A stretch of DNA of 64,000 bases from Metopolophium dirhodum (Eukaryota; Arthropoda; Insecta; Hemiptera; Aphididae), in assembly GCF_019925205.1 (NCBI RefSeq), contig NC_083560.1:147518526-147582525 (forward strand). The letters are read 5' to 3'. The notes beneath the pieces were generated by a model. That model was not told where the DNA came from and ran no database searches. It worked only from the letters and a program-made list of their open reading frames with translations. Shown here piece by piece: positions 10,030-18,562 of this stretch (the stretch's first letter is position 1; every line of letters starts with the position of its first letter). Both the position numbers and the translations under genes were made by a program.

Positions 10030-11507
10030 ATCATAATATTATACAAAAATATAATAAAGGTTTTAAGATTTTAAGAAAAACAACAGCGTAAGTTAGTTTT
10101 ATAATTGGTCAAATAATAATAGCAATAAAAATAATAATATAATATGTATTTGCAAACAAACGACAAATAGTTCGCTAACCTCTTATAAGCAAAATATCAC
10201 GAGAGGTTCTATTCTGGTTGTTATTAACAATAAAATAATTTAGGTGATTAATCTTTTATTACAATATCTGTTATTGTAATTTTACCGACGTAGTTGTGGT
10301 CGAAATATAATATTATGTTTTTATCGTTGTTTACAACTTACATAACATGTAATATAGCATGGGCATTGATGCTTGATAAGCTTCTAATAGATAGATATTA
10401 ATTATAAATATTGGGAGTATTATTGTTGCGGCTACGCGCTAAGCCGCCGCGGCATTGAACGTTATCAAAACAATTGTTATTTAGTACTATTTACTGCATA
10501 TTGTGGAAAAACCCGTAATCTGTACAGGTAATATTATAATATTTCACAGCATGGTTACTATAATACTGCCACGTACATAATAATAATATGTTATATTTAT
10601 TATATCAATATAAATTATTCGATCAAAATTGAAAACATAAAATCGTATAATATATCGTACCATAACATTTACTAACTTTTAATGTCGAATGCATTTTCTC
10701 GGGACTCTGTTCTATTATGAAGTGCCAACTTTGTCAACTTTTCACCTCGAGAAGTCATAATGTTCAATCTAGATAAAATTAATTATAATATAATTATTAC
10801 GCAGCCCCTGCGACAACATGGAAACAGTGTATCGTTTTACTAACAATAATGACACATTCTAAAATGAAACTGCACATTTTCCCAATTAGGGGCCAACTTT
10901 TGTTTGGAAGAGGGTCATAAAACAAAATGATTCAAAACCACTTTGTCCGAGCAAGAAATTTTTATTGACAATAATGTCACAAGTTAAAATAGTACAATCG
11001 AAGTCTCATAATTACAATGCAAGAACGTCATAAATCGAAATAAACCTCAATAGACCGCTTTTCATTTTCCTTACAATTCTGACATAAAACTAAATAGTAC
11101 GTTTTTGATATAATATTAAAAATAAAAAGTGTACTTACCTTTTGTGCAATACCGATTTCTAACAAAATAAAACTCTTTTGCACTAAAAGAAGGAGATCTC
11201 TCCTGGTAACGGCAAAATAGCAAACTGAATTGTGACACTCTTGAAAAAACAATATTAAAATATTAAAAAATGCATAAACGACACTTATGCCATCTAACGG
11301 CTTAATATTGAGTTAAAGATATGACGGTTTTACACGGATATACTACTCTTTAATGGCAATCTAAATATGGGCATAACTAAAAATAGCCGATTTTTGAGAT
11401 ATGACGTTGTTGAAAGGAGTGAGGTCTACAATGCGCGGTAATGAAAAAATATGAAATAAAGAACGTTATTTTCAAATTAAATCAGTATGTAACCAAATGT
11501 CTACACT
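10030..11507. other. No gene seen (right part of piggyBac)
   Basis: AT-rich non-coding sequence between the serine-rich gene and the right terminal repeat. ORFs here are short and AT-driven. It ends with the TIR at 11508-11520. Confidence 0.6.
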
Positions 11508-11520
11508 ATGCAGTGTAGGG

Positions 11521-11524
11521 TTAA
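11521..11524. repeat. TTAA target-site duplication, right
   Basis: TTAA directly follows the right piggyBac end, matching 6079-6082. Confidence 0.95.
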
Positions 11525-11536
11525 ATTATTTTCCAT
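11525..11536 (-). pseudogene. Separated start of the copy A capsid gene
   Basis: The start ATG and first codons of the capsid gene lie here, on the far side of the piggyBac insertion from the rest of the gene. The 42 bp between this ATG and the ATPase ATG form the divergent capsid/ATPase promoter. Confidence 0.85.
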
Positions 11537-11578
11537 TTCTTATTTATATTATAAAATATATATATTTTTTTTAAATAA

Positions 11579-12244
11579 ATGGATAAAGTAATAGTAAAAT
11601 TTTTTATTGATGATGAAAATAAAAAACAATCTTTATTTGAATTACCTTCACGTGTTTTAATTATAGGACCATCTGGTTGTGGTAAAACAACCTTGTTGTA
11701 TAATCTGATTATAAATTATTGGATTCCTTATTTAAATCTATATATTTTTACAAAAAATATTGATCAACCAGTCTATAAAAAAATAAAAAAAATATTTGAT
11801 GATATACCTTCTATAAACACACATTTTTCTAATGATGAAATAATATCTGTAGATGATTGTGAACCAAATAGTTTAGTGATTTTTGATGATTTTCTAAAAG
11901 AAAAACAAGACACGATAATTGAATATTTTATAAGATCAAGATCAAAGAATATTAGTGTTATTTATTTAACACAAAGTTATACTTCAGTAGATATAAAAAC
12001 AATAAGAAATAATTTGAATGTTTTAATTGTTTTTAATCAATCAAAGTATTATATTGAAAAAATATGGTCCGATTTGATTAGTGAAGATGTACCTTTAGAC
12101 AAATTTAAAGAAATTAATAGAACTTATTGTAAAAAATATGATAAAAAAAGTAAAATAAAAACATATGGTTTCATAACAATAGACTTGATAAAAAATTTAA
12201 TCTATGACAATAAAGGTAATAAGATTTTATATATCGATGAATGA
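11579..12244 (+). CDS. Genome-packaging ATPase (FtsK/HerA-type), copy A, open
   Basis: 221 residues. Walker A is LIIGPSGCGKTT at about residues 28-38, and Walker B is SLVIFDDF at about 98-105. The sensor-like SVIYLTQSY follows at about 125-133. This is the A32-like packaging ATPase found in Polintons, adintoviruses, virophages and nucleocytoplasmic viruses, which pumps DNA into the preformed capsid. The length fits the short end of the family. It is divergent from the capsid gene and heads a rightward cluster of late-type genes (next gene starts 29 bp after the stop). The frame is intact here but frameshifted in unit B. Confidence 0.9.
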   Translation: MDKVIVKFFIDDENKKQSLFELPSRVLIIGPSGCGKTTLLYNLIINYWIPYLNLYIFTKNIDQPVYKKIKKIFDDIPSINTHFSNDEIISVDDCEPNSLVIFDDFLKEKQDTIIEYFIRSRSKNISVIYLTQSYTSVDIKTIRNNLNVLIVFNQSKYYIEKIWSDLISEDVPLDKFKEINRTYCKKYDKKSKIKTYGFITIDLIKNLIYDNKGNKILYIDE

Positions 12245-12273
12245 TTATGTTTTAATTTAATTTTGTATAATAA

Positions 12274-12643
12274 ATGGATATCAAACAAATTCAAAAAGAA
12301 TTAAAAAAAAAAATTAAAAAAAATGTTACATTTGAAGATCAAACACAAAACAATTCCAAGGTAGGAAATAGTTTAAAAAACACATCAGGTGTAAAGATTC
12401 AGACAATAATTAATACTAAAAAAAAATTACAAAATAGGTTTAAAGATGTAATATTAAAACCTAATGAAAAAGAGACTGTTATTATAAAAAAAGATGATGA
12501 AGATGAAGATGAAGATAATATTAAAAGAGAAAAAAAAACAACATAAATCTACAGATGTAAATAAAATAATTAATCTTAAAAATGATTTACAGGATAGATT
12601 TAGAAATACAGTTGTAAAACAAAAACATGTAATTGAAGAACAA
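12274..12643 (+). pseudogene. N-terminal part of the PLA2-region minor protein, copy A
   Basis: The first 90 codons match the 254-aa frame at 20557 in unit B (MDIKQIQKELKKKIKKNVTF). A one-base change in the A-run near 12530-12541 shifts the frame. The sequence then jumps at 12643/12644 from the homologue of 20919 directly to that of 22724, so the rest of this gene, including the phospholipase domain, is deleted. Confidence 0.85.
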
Positions 12644-12802
12644 GGTGTAAGTGCTTTGGCTGCAGGTGCAAGTGCAGTTTATACTGCAATAACTGATGCT
12701 AAACATAAAAAAAAATTGGAACAAGAAACAATTCGACATAATAAAGAGATAGAAAAAAATTAGATCACAAGGTTCTGGCTTGAAAAAAAAAAAAAAATAT
12801 TG
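12644..12802 (+). pseudogene. C-terminal part of the Mu-like protein, copy A
   Basis: This fragment begins at GVSALAAGASAVYTAITDAK, the Gly/Ala-rich hydrophobic segment of the 138-aa gene of unit B. It is joined by deletion to the end of the truncated upstream gene. An extra A near 12760 shifts the frame and gives an early stop. Confidence 0.8.
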
Positions 12803-12819
12803 AAAAAAAAATTAAAAAA

Positions 12820-13259
12820 ATGAATAAATTTGAAATAATATTGAAAAATTTGAAGGTATTCATACACGGTTTTGGATTAAAGAAAATAATATAAAAATTG
12901 ATCCATTGAGTAATATAGATATGAATTATTTTGGAAATAAAATAAAAAATTATAGAGGGTGTTTTATGTTAAATGAATTACCAACAACACCATGGAAAAA
13001 TGAATGTGGAGTATTTAATTTAAATGATTCTACTCAAAATTGTTCTCATTGGGTTGCATGGAAAAAAATAAGCAATACATTTAAAATATATTTTGATCCA
13101 TTTGGTCATATAGTTGGTGAGCCACCAAAAGAACTTTTAAAATATTTGGGTAAAGATAATCTTTTTTGTTCTGTTTCCCAATTTCAATATTATAATGATC
13201 CACCTATATGTGGTCATTTATGTTTAGAATTTATTGAAAATTATAAAAAATTTATTTAA
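12820..13259 (+). pseudogene. Adenain-like cysteine protease, copy A, N-terminally broken
   Basis: Residues of the open part include SHWVAWKKI (catalytic His), YFDPFGH (acidic residue) and PPICGHLCLEFI (catalytic Cys), the order of adenovirus-type maturation proteases. Compared with unit B, about 19 bp are missing after the first six codons, so the natural start is out of frame. The longest open frame starts internally at 12906. The catalytic part itself is open here. Confidence 0.8.
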
Positions 13260-13266
13260 ATATCAT

Positions 13267-13298
13267 ATTTTTTTAATAGAAATATTTCTATTTAAAAA
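13267..13298. terminator. AT-rich hairpin after the protease gene (copy A)
   Basis: TTTTTAATAGAAATATTTC followed by its complement, with one extra T in the right arm. It lies immediately downstream of the protease stop. The unit B version at 23369-23398 is a perfect 30-bp palindrome. Confidence 0.6.
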
Positions 13299-13360
13299 TA
13301 ACAACTCGTTTAATATGTTTTAAATTATATTTATTTCTAAATAACATAACAATATATATT

Positions 13361-13500
13361 TAACAACGAGTCAACGAGTCGTTGTTTTTTTTACGTTAGC
13401 GTTTACGTTAACGTTTTTTTTACGTTATCGAATCGTTGTTATGTTAACGAGTCGTTGTTTTTTTACGTTAACGTAAACGTTGATGTTAACGAGTTGTTGA
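13361..13500. repeat. Palindrome array (CAACGAGTCGTTG / ACGTTAACGT)
   Basis: A 140-bp cluster of short palindromes found only in unit A: CAACGAGTCGTTG at 13372-13384, ACGTTAACGT at 13405-13414, and the perfect TTTACGTTAACGTAAA at 13462-13477. Several near copies are separated by T-runs. Unit B has only one copy of the motif (about 23400-23420), so the array expanded or was lost between copies. A replication or recombination site is possible. Confidence 0.75.
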
Positions 13501-13563
13501 TGTACTCATATGTATGTTTTAATAATTCGATGTTAAAAAAATATATTTCTATTATAATAAATA

Positions 13564-13752
13564 ATGGAAATTAGACATAATCAAAATCTAACATATTTAA
13601 ATATCGTTAATGAAATTGAAAATGAACTACAACAACCTATGATTGATCCTGTGGAAGACCGTGATGATGATAAATATTTTTATTATGAAAATGAATGTTG
13701 TTATGAAAATGCTATAAGATATGTTCAATATAAAAAAAAAATCAATTATTAA
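13564..13752 (+). CDS. Small 62-aa ORF across the duplication joint
   Basis: An acidic 62-residue ORF (MEIRHNQNLTYLNIVNEIEN...) starts 265 bp after the protease hairpin and runs across position 13726, where the duplicated block begins. Its counterpart position in unit B holds a different 69-aa acidic ORF. No family is recognised; it may be a real small late gene or chance. Confidence 0.3.
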   Translation: MEIRHNQNLTYLNIVNEIENELQQPMIDPVEDRDDDKYFYYENECCYENAIRYVQYKKKINY

Positions 13753-13967
13753 GACTACAAAACCATGTAATAAATAAAGGTTGTTTCGTAAATATTATAA
13801 AATTTATGCATTGCAAAACACTTAATGAACAATTAAAAAAATTTAAACGACTAGAATGAATTAAAAAACATAAATAATAATTATATTTTAAACATCGAAA
13901 ATGTAAATCGAATATAATACTTACGAAGTATTATATATTTATATATTATAGTACCTATACAGTGTTG

Positions 13968-14004
<37 letters not shown>

Positions 14005-14156
14005 GTAATATATATATCAACGTTAGACTGATTATTTTTAACATCCTGTTGTAGAATGTTATCTGCTGACTACTATACAGTGTGAAGTATACAGCGTGGT
14101 ATAATTATACTAGTTTAATTTTATTTAAATAGTGTTACATAGTATACATTACATAT

Positions 14157-14514
14157 CTAAGCATTGTGGCGTGGTGGTTAAAGCGTGTGCTTTGAGAGCA
14201 ACCGCATTGGGTTCAAATCTGCCTGACAATTTTTGTAGCGCTGCATTAATTGTTATGTGATTTGTACCTACTGTATTTGTTCTCGTAGTGGGATTGAAAT
14301 TAGGTGGGAGGCATTATAAAGCCGGCAATTGTAGCGCTTCGGGCGATTGGTGATTTACATGCGAATGTAAGTTGTCACGTGGTGCGGCCTACGTTGTCAC
14401 CTTGATTTGTATCTACCTCAGTCTTGTTCCAAGGCTGACGTATATAATATCCACCTCTGACTTTAAATTCTACAAATAAATACCTGTCTAACCCACCACG
14501 TCACAGTGCTTCGG
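14157..14514. mobile_element. Foldback MITE with tRNA-like ends, second copy
   Basis: Identical to 432-789 as part of the duplicated block. Confidence 0.65.
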
Positions 14515-14520
14515 TAAAAA

Positions 14521-14612
14521 AAAATATCTCTGTTGTACAGACAACCAGTTAAAAAAATAAAAAAAGTGAGAGGTGGCCACCATTCTGGATGTCTGTACAA
14601 CACAGATATTTT
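14521..14612. repeat. 22-bp inverted repeat, second copy
   Basis: Identical to 796-887. Confidence 0.7.
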
Positions 14613-14934
14613 GCAAATTTTATGCATTTTTTTTATTAATAATGAGTTCGTATAATTATACAGAGTTAAATATTACAAGTCCTATATTTCATTTAATATT
14701 TTATAAAATCAAGGCGGATCAACACAGATATGTTTTATATGCTTATCTACACTACATATTAAAAGTTTACCCCCCGCTTCATATTTTTCATTTAAGTATA
14801 ACTCCGTTGCTATTTATGTTGGAATGTTTATTTTTACATCAAACATTTTTGTTTTTAATTCTTTATAAGTCCCCCTCATAGTATCATAGTGTAAAATCGT
14901 TTTCAAAGATTTTTGGATTTTAAATATCAAATAT

Positions 14935-14963
14935 TTTTTTAATAGAACAATTCTATTAAAAAA
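14935..14963. terminator. Hairpin downstream of the second 142-aa gene
   Basis: Identical to 1210-1238: a 13-bp perfect stem with a CAA loop. Confidence 0.55.
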
Positions 14964-14980
14964 TTTAATTAATTATATTA

Positions 14981-15409
14981 TTATATTCTAAGCATTTTGT
15001 GATCGGAATCTGTACCTCCCATGCTAAGACAACATATTTTAATATTTCCGAAATTTTGAACAACACAAATATCATGGAGATATTTGAAAAAATAAGTACC
15101 GGTTGTATTTATTAAATCATTAGCTATTTTACAAATTTCAAGCCATGTTGGCGATTCTAGTATTTTAGAAGCATAAGGTTTTCCATTTCCAGAAATATTG
15201 TGTCCATGATCGACAATTAAAATATTTCCTTTAATTGGAATTTTATTTAGATTATATTTCATAATTTTAATATTTTTATTATTATTAGTATTATAGTATT
15301 CGTATTTACAAAACTTAACAAAGATTTCATTATTTAATATTGAGTTCTCTATTTCGTTTTGCATTTCTTTTTCTTGTAATTTATTAAAATCTTTGATAGT
15401 TGTTTCCAT
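14981..15409 (-). CDS. Unassigned 142-aa viral-unit protein (DHGH motif), second copy
   Basis: Identical in sequence to the gene at 1256-1684, within the duplicated block, and open along its length. It lies in the tail of unit A, transcribed leftward toward the hairpin at 14935-14963. Function is unknown. Its identity to the first copy says nothing about selection, because the surrounding non-coding sequence is equally identical. Confidence 0.6.
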   Translation of the reverse strand: METTIKDFNKLQEKEMQNEIENSILNNEIFVKFCKYEYYNTNNNKNIKIMKYNLNKIPIKGNILIVDHGHNISGNGKPYASKILESPTWLEICKIANDLINTTGTYFFKYLHDICVVQNFGNIKICCLSMGGTDSDHKMLRI

Positions 15410-15730
15410 TATTTTATTATTTATTATATTTTTAATTTTTAAATTAATTTTTTCAATTTCTTTTTAATACATTTTTGCATTTAGATTTTTATTTTAAATA
15501 GAACAATTATATTAAAAAATATTTTAATTATTATTGCATTTAGATTTTCTTAAAAAATATTTTAAGAAATATTTCATTTGGAATTTAATTAATTAATTTC
15601 ATAAGTTTTGCGAAAAAATATTTTAATTATTATTGCATTTAGATTTTCTGATCTTTTTGCACATTGTTTTCTTTGTGATCTTTTATTGATATAATATGAA
15701 GTGAGCCAGAACATACATATATATACTACT

Positions 15731-16209
15731 GGAGCCATATTATCACAGTGAGAAATAGGAAAAGATTTGCCCCTTGCATATGCTTCAAGGACCTTAAGTC
15801 CAAGCGAATTCAACTATTCCACAACAGAGTTAGAATGTTTAGCTATAGTCTATGGAATTAAGCAATTTCGACCTTATCTTTATGGAAGGAAATTTACTAT
15901 CTTGAGCGACCACAGACCATTAGCGTGGATATTTAATTTAAAGGACCCCTTATCAAAGTTAGTTAGATGGCGAATACAATTAGAACAATACGAATACGTC
16001 ATTAAATACAAACCTGGAATTCAGAATGCTAATGTAGATGCTTTGACACGAATGTATACTATACAGGATATAAAAGAGGAAAGCTATAACAATTTCCTTG
16101 TAAAATTCGAAGGCACATTGATAACCAATGGTAACGTTAAGGAGGTACATGGAGAATTGTTGGAGTCACCTCCTGAGTATCATATAGTTACTGAAATAGA
16201 AAAGTATAC
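15731..16209 (+). pseudogene. Ty3/gypsy pol fragment, second copy
   Basis: Identical to 2006-2484, including the in-frame TGA. It again separates a unit tail from a truncated integrase, so it marks the junction between unit A and unit B. Confidence 0.85.
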
Positions 16210-16845
16210 TTTAAAATGTAATCTCATTTTACTGTTTAATGTTCTGTTAAATCTTTCAATAATTGACGATTTTTCTTCATTTTGGGTGTGGTACATTTTA
16301 ATTCCATATTCTTGCAAAACTTTTTTAAAATGTTTATTTTCAAATTCCAAACCTTTATCTGCGTGGAGTAATTTTGGTGCTAGATGATTTTGTGATATAG
16401 CTTGTTTTATTATTTTTTGAAATGTTTCTGAAACATTAATTCCATCTTTCTTTTTGAGTTCTAAAGCCCAAGAAAATTTTGAAAACGTATCTATAACAGT
16501 TATTATATAAGAATAACCCTCATTTTCATCAGAATAATTTCTCATTATAACTAAATCAGCAGCCCATAAATCATCAATACCTTTAGTAATTATTCTTCGT
16601 TTAGGAAATTTTTTTCTAACTGGTTTATGAAGTTCTTTAGCTAATATCATTTTATCTGTGTCATTTAATTTTTTATTGGAAATATTATGTCCAATTGTAG
16701 GATTATTTATAAATTTACTTTTATTTGTGTTACATTTAAAACATATTGATGAAATTCTCCATCTACCATTAACTGTTTGAATTTTATTTGCATTAATATT
16801 TTTTGTTTGAATTTTACATTTAAGACAATATATAGTTTCGTTCAT
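16180..16845 (-). CDS. Retroviral-type integrase with zinc ribbon, C-terminally truncated, second copy
   Basis: Identical to 2455-3120: N-terminal zinc ribbon, DDE core with AADLV, HADKG and SIIERFN motifs, and a C-terminus replaced by antisense gypsy codons from position 16209 leftward. Because the same breakpoint occurs in both copies, the truncation is older than the duplication. Confidence 0.85.
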   Translation of the reverse strand: MNETIYCLKCKIQTKNINANKIQTVNGRWRISSICFKCNTNKSKFINNPTIGHNISNKKLNDTDKMILAKELHKPVRKKFPKRRIITKGIDDLWAADLVIMRNYSDENEGYSYIITVIDTFSKFSWALELKKKDGINVSETFQKIIKQAISQNHLAPKLLHADKGLEFENKHFKKVLQEYGIKMYHTQNEEKSSIIERFNRTLNSKMRLHFKVYFSISVTI

Positions 16846-16979
16846 TTTTTATATTTATATTGAAAAAAATTTTTTAAATAGAAAATTTTTAAAAAAATTA
16901 TTGAAAATAAAAAAAATTTATATTTTCTAATATAAATAAGAAATGGAAATTTGAAAACTTTAAAGATCCTTTAAATAAA

Positions 16980-17261
16980 ATGAACAATGGATATACATTT
17001 ATAAAATTTAATGATTTGGAACAAGGAAAACCATACAAAGTAATTAAGTTCATAATGATTGATACAAAGTTTGGAAAAAGAATAAGTGTTGTATTAAACG
17101 ATGAATATATGTTAAATTTATCAGAAATTTATACAAATGAATTTACAGAAAACAAAATAACATTGTATAATACATGTTCGGAAACAAAATTGAATCTTAT
17201 TTATAATTGTGAAAAAATTTTAAAGAATGGGAAAACAAGACATGATTTTGATTTTAAATAA
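16980..17261 (+). CDS. Small 93-aa viral-unit protein, second copy
   Basis: Identical to 3255-3536. A beta-rich small protein with a possible OB-fold, 22 bp upstream of the vertex-like gene. Role as an ssDNA-binding protein is a guess from size, pattern and position. Confidence 0.6.
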   Translation: MNNGYTFIKFNDLEQGKPYKVIKFIMIDTKFGKRISVVLNDEYMLNLSEIYTNEFTENKITLYNTCSETKLNLIYNCEKILKNGKTRHDFDFK

Positions 17262-17283
17262 AAAAATAAATTTACTTTTATAA

Positions 17284-18522
17284 ATGGTATTTATAAAAGT
17301 TAAAAAGAGTTGTATTCATTTAAACAAACCTATTCACAATAATGATAGTGATCATTTTTTAGGTCTCTATTCATTAGTTTTGAAAGGCAACAATTTTATT
17401 AATATTGAATCAGAGTGTTGTATAACAATTAAACAGAATATAATAGATATAAAAACAGGTAGATATAGTATTGAACAATTGAACAAAGAAACAGAACCAC
17501 TTATTATATCATTCTCTGATGAAACTAATAGAATTACAATTAAATCTCCTTGTTATTATAATTTAGATGAAAAATTAAAAAAATATTTAGGTTTCGAAAA
17601 CAGTGAATTTGATTTTTCAATGGTTAGTAGTAAACCAATAATTTATCATCCTAATTCTAATGAAAATTATATAAATATAGAACAAGATTGTAGATTTAGA
17701 TTAGGTAGAAATGGTGAAATACCAATGGACACAATTTTTAAAGGAATATACACAATAAATGAAATTGAAAATTTATTGAATTGTTACGATTTTCCTAAAA
17801 TAACTCTTGAATTAATTGATGGTTTTATAAATATTTCAGCCTCAATCGGTCTATGTTTTGATGAATATTTATCAAAATGTTTAGGTATTGATTATATTGG
17901 AGATTTTATAACAAATGCAATCCCTATAAATAAAAGATGGCCTGCTTCATTCGAAGTAGCACCAGATATTTTTTATAAAATAATAGGTACAAAGAAAGTA
18001 ATGATTTATACACAAGGTTTTATAAAAAATATTAAAGGTATTATTTCTACTAAAAATAGTAAAACTGAATTAAATGGAAATTATTCAATTGAGCATTTAA
18101 ATATCTTATTCAATTCGATTATGAAGTTGGAAAATAATGATAATTACATTAAAATAACAACAAAAGATTATTTTTCATTTGATAAAGATTTAAATTTAAG
18201 TTTAGGAGGGATTGATACAATATATACACATTATGGAGAAAATTCATCATTAAATAATAACAACAAAATATTAGAAGTACATTGTAATATAATTGAAGAA
18301 TCTATTACACATGACATTGATGAGCTATCTCATTATGATGAAGTTTTATTTTTATTTCAATATAATTCTAATAGTGCTTTGATTAAACCTCATAAAATGA
18401 TATATAGACCAGTGAGTAAAAATCGGTTTCAAAAAATAGAAATTTATATTTTAGATTTGAAAGGTAATATTGTTAATTTTGATGAAGAATTTATTGGTGT
18501 TCTTGATCTAATCAAAAAATAA
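17284..18522 (+). CDS. Vertex/penton-like repeat protein, 412 aa, intact
   Basis: The protein has three diverged modules of about 100 residues, each with a G-x-YSIE-x-LN helix-like element, a beta-rich I-x-I-x segment and a F-DE-x-L-x-x-x-LG motif: GRYSIEQLN...YYNLDEKLKKYLGF, GIYTINEIENLLN...LCFDEYLSKCLGI, and GNYSIEHLN...YFSFDKDLNLSLGG. A C-terminal module follows (PHKMIYRPVSKNRFQ ... LDLKGNIVNFDEEFIGVLDL) that recurs in Polinton-like insect and cnidarian elements. A structural vertex (penton/fiber-like) role is inferred from this family context. The start has an upstream AT-rich TATAAATGG context. The unit A copy has a nonsense mutation. Confidence 0.7.
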   Translation: MVFIKVKKSCIHLNKPIHNNDSDHFLGLYSLVLKGNNFINIESECCITIKQNIIDIKTGRYSIEQLNKETEPLIISFSDETNRITIKSPCYYNLDEKLKKYLGFENSEFDFSMVSSKPIIYHPNSNENYINIEQDCRFRLGRNGEIPMDTIFKGIYTINEIENLLNCYDFPKITLELIDGFINISASIGLCFDEYLSKCLGIDYIGDFITNAIPINKRWPASFEVAPDIFYKIIGTKKVMIYTQGFIKNIKGIISTKNSKTELNGNYSIEHLNILFNSIMKLENNDNYIKITTKDYFSFDKDLNLSLGGIDTIYTHYGENSSLNNNNKILEVHCNIIEESITHDIDELSHYDEVLFLFQYNSNSALIKPHKMIYRPVSKNRFQKIEIYILDLKGNIVNFDEEFIGVLDLIKK

Positions 18523-18535
18523 ATATGAAAAACTT

Positions 18536-18562
18536 TTTTTCAAGATAAAATATCTTGAAAAA
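18536..18562. terminator. Hairpin between convergent vertex-like and capsid genes (copy B)
   Basis: A perfect 12-bp stem (TTTTTCAAGATA / TATCTTGAAAAA) with an AAA loop. It starts 13 bp after the vertex-like stop and overlaps the last codons of the capsid gene. Confidence 0.6.

Larger units (their letters stand above)
6083..11520. mobile_element. piggyBac element, 5,438 bp, inserted in the capsid gene
   Basis: Both ends carry the 13-bp terminal inverted repeat CCCTACACTGCAT (6083-6095 and, inverted, 11508-11520), flanked by TTAA duplications. The CCC...GGG ends and TTAA target are the hallmarks of the piggyBac superfamily. Inside are a leftward transposase gene and a second leftward spliced serine-rich gene. 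The uninterrupted sequence in unit B proves the insertion happened after the units separated. Confidence 0.97.
2485..15730. mobile_element. Virus-like (Polinton/adintovirus-type) unit A
   Basis: The unit contains, left to right, a truncated integrase(-), a 93-aa protein(+), a vertex-like repeat protein(+), capsid(-), packaging ATPase(+), PLA2-region minor protein(+), Mu-like protein(+), protease(+) and the tail with the 142-aa gene(-). It carries a 5.44-kb piggyBac insertion and a 1.8-kb internal deletion. Without these it would be about 9.6 kb, close to unit B. No family B DNA polymerase gene is visible, although Maverick/Polinton and adintovirus elements normally encode one, so this copy is either a deleted lineage or a distinct small one. 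Assignment rests on integrase, ATPase, capsid, protease and PLA2 motifs read directly. Confidence 0.75.
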
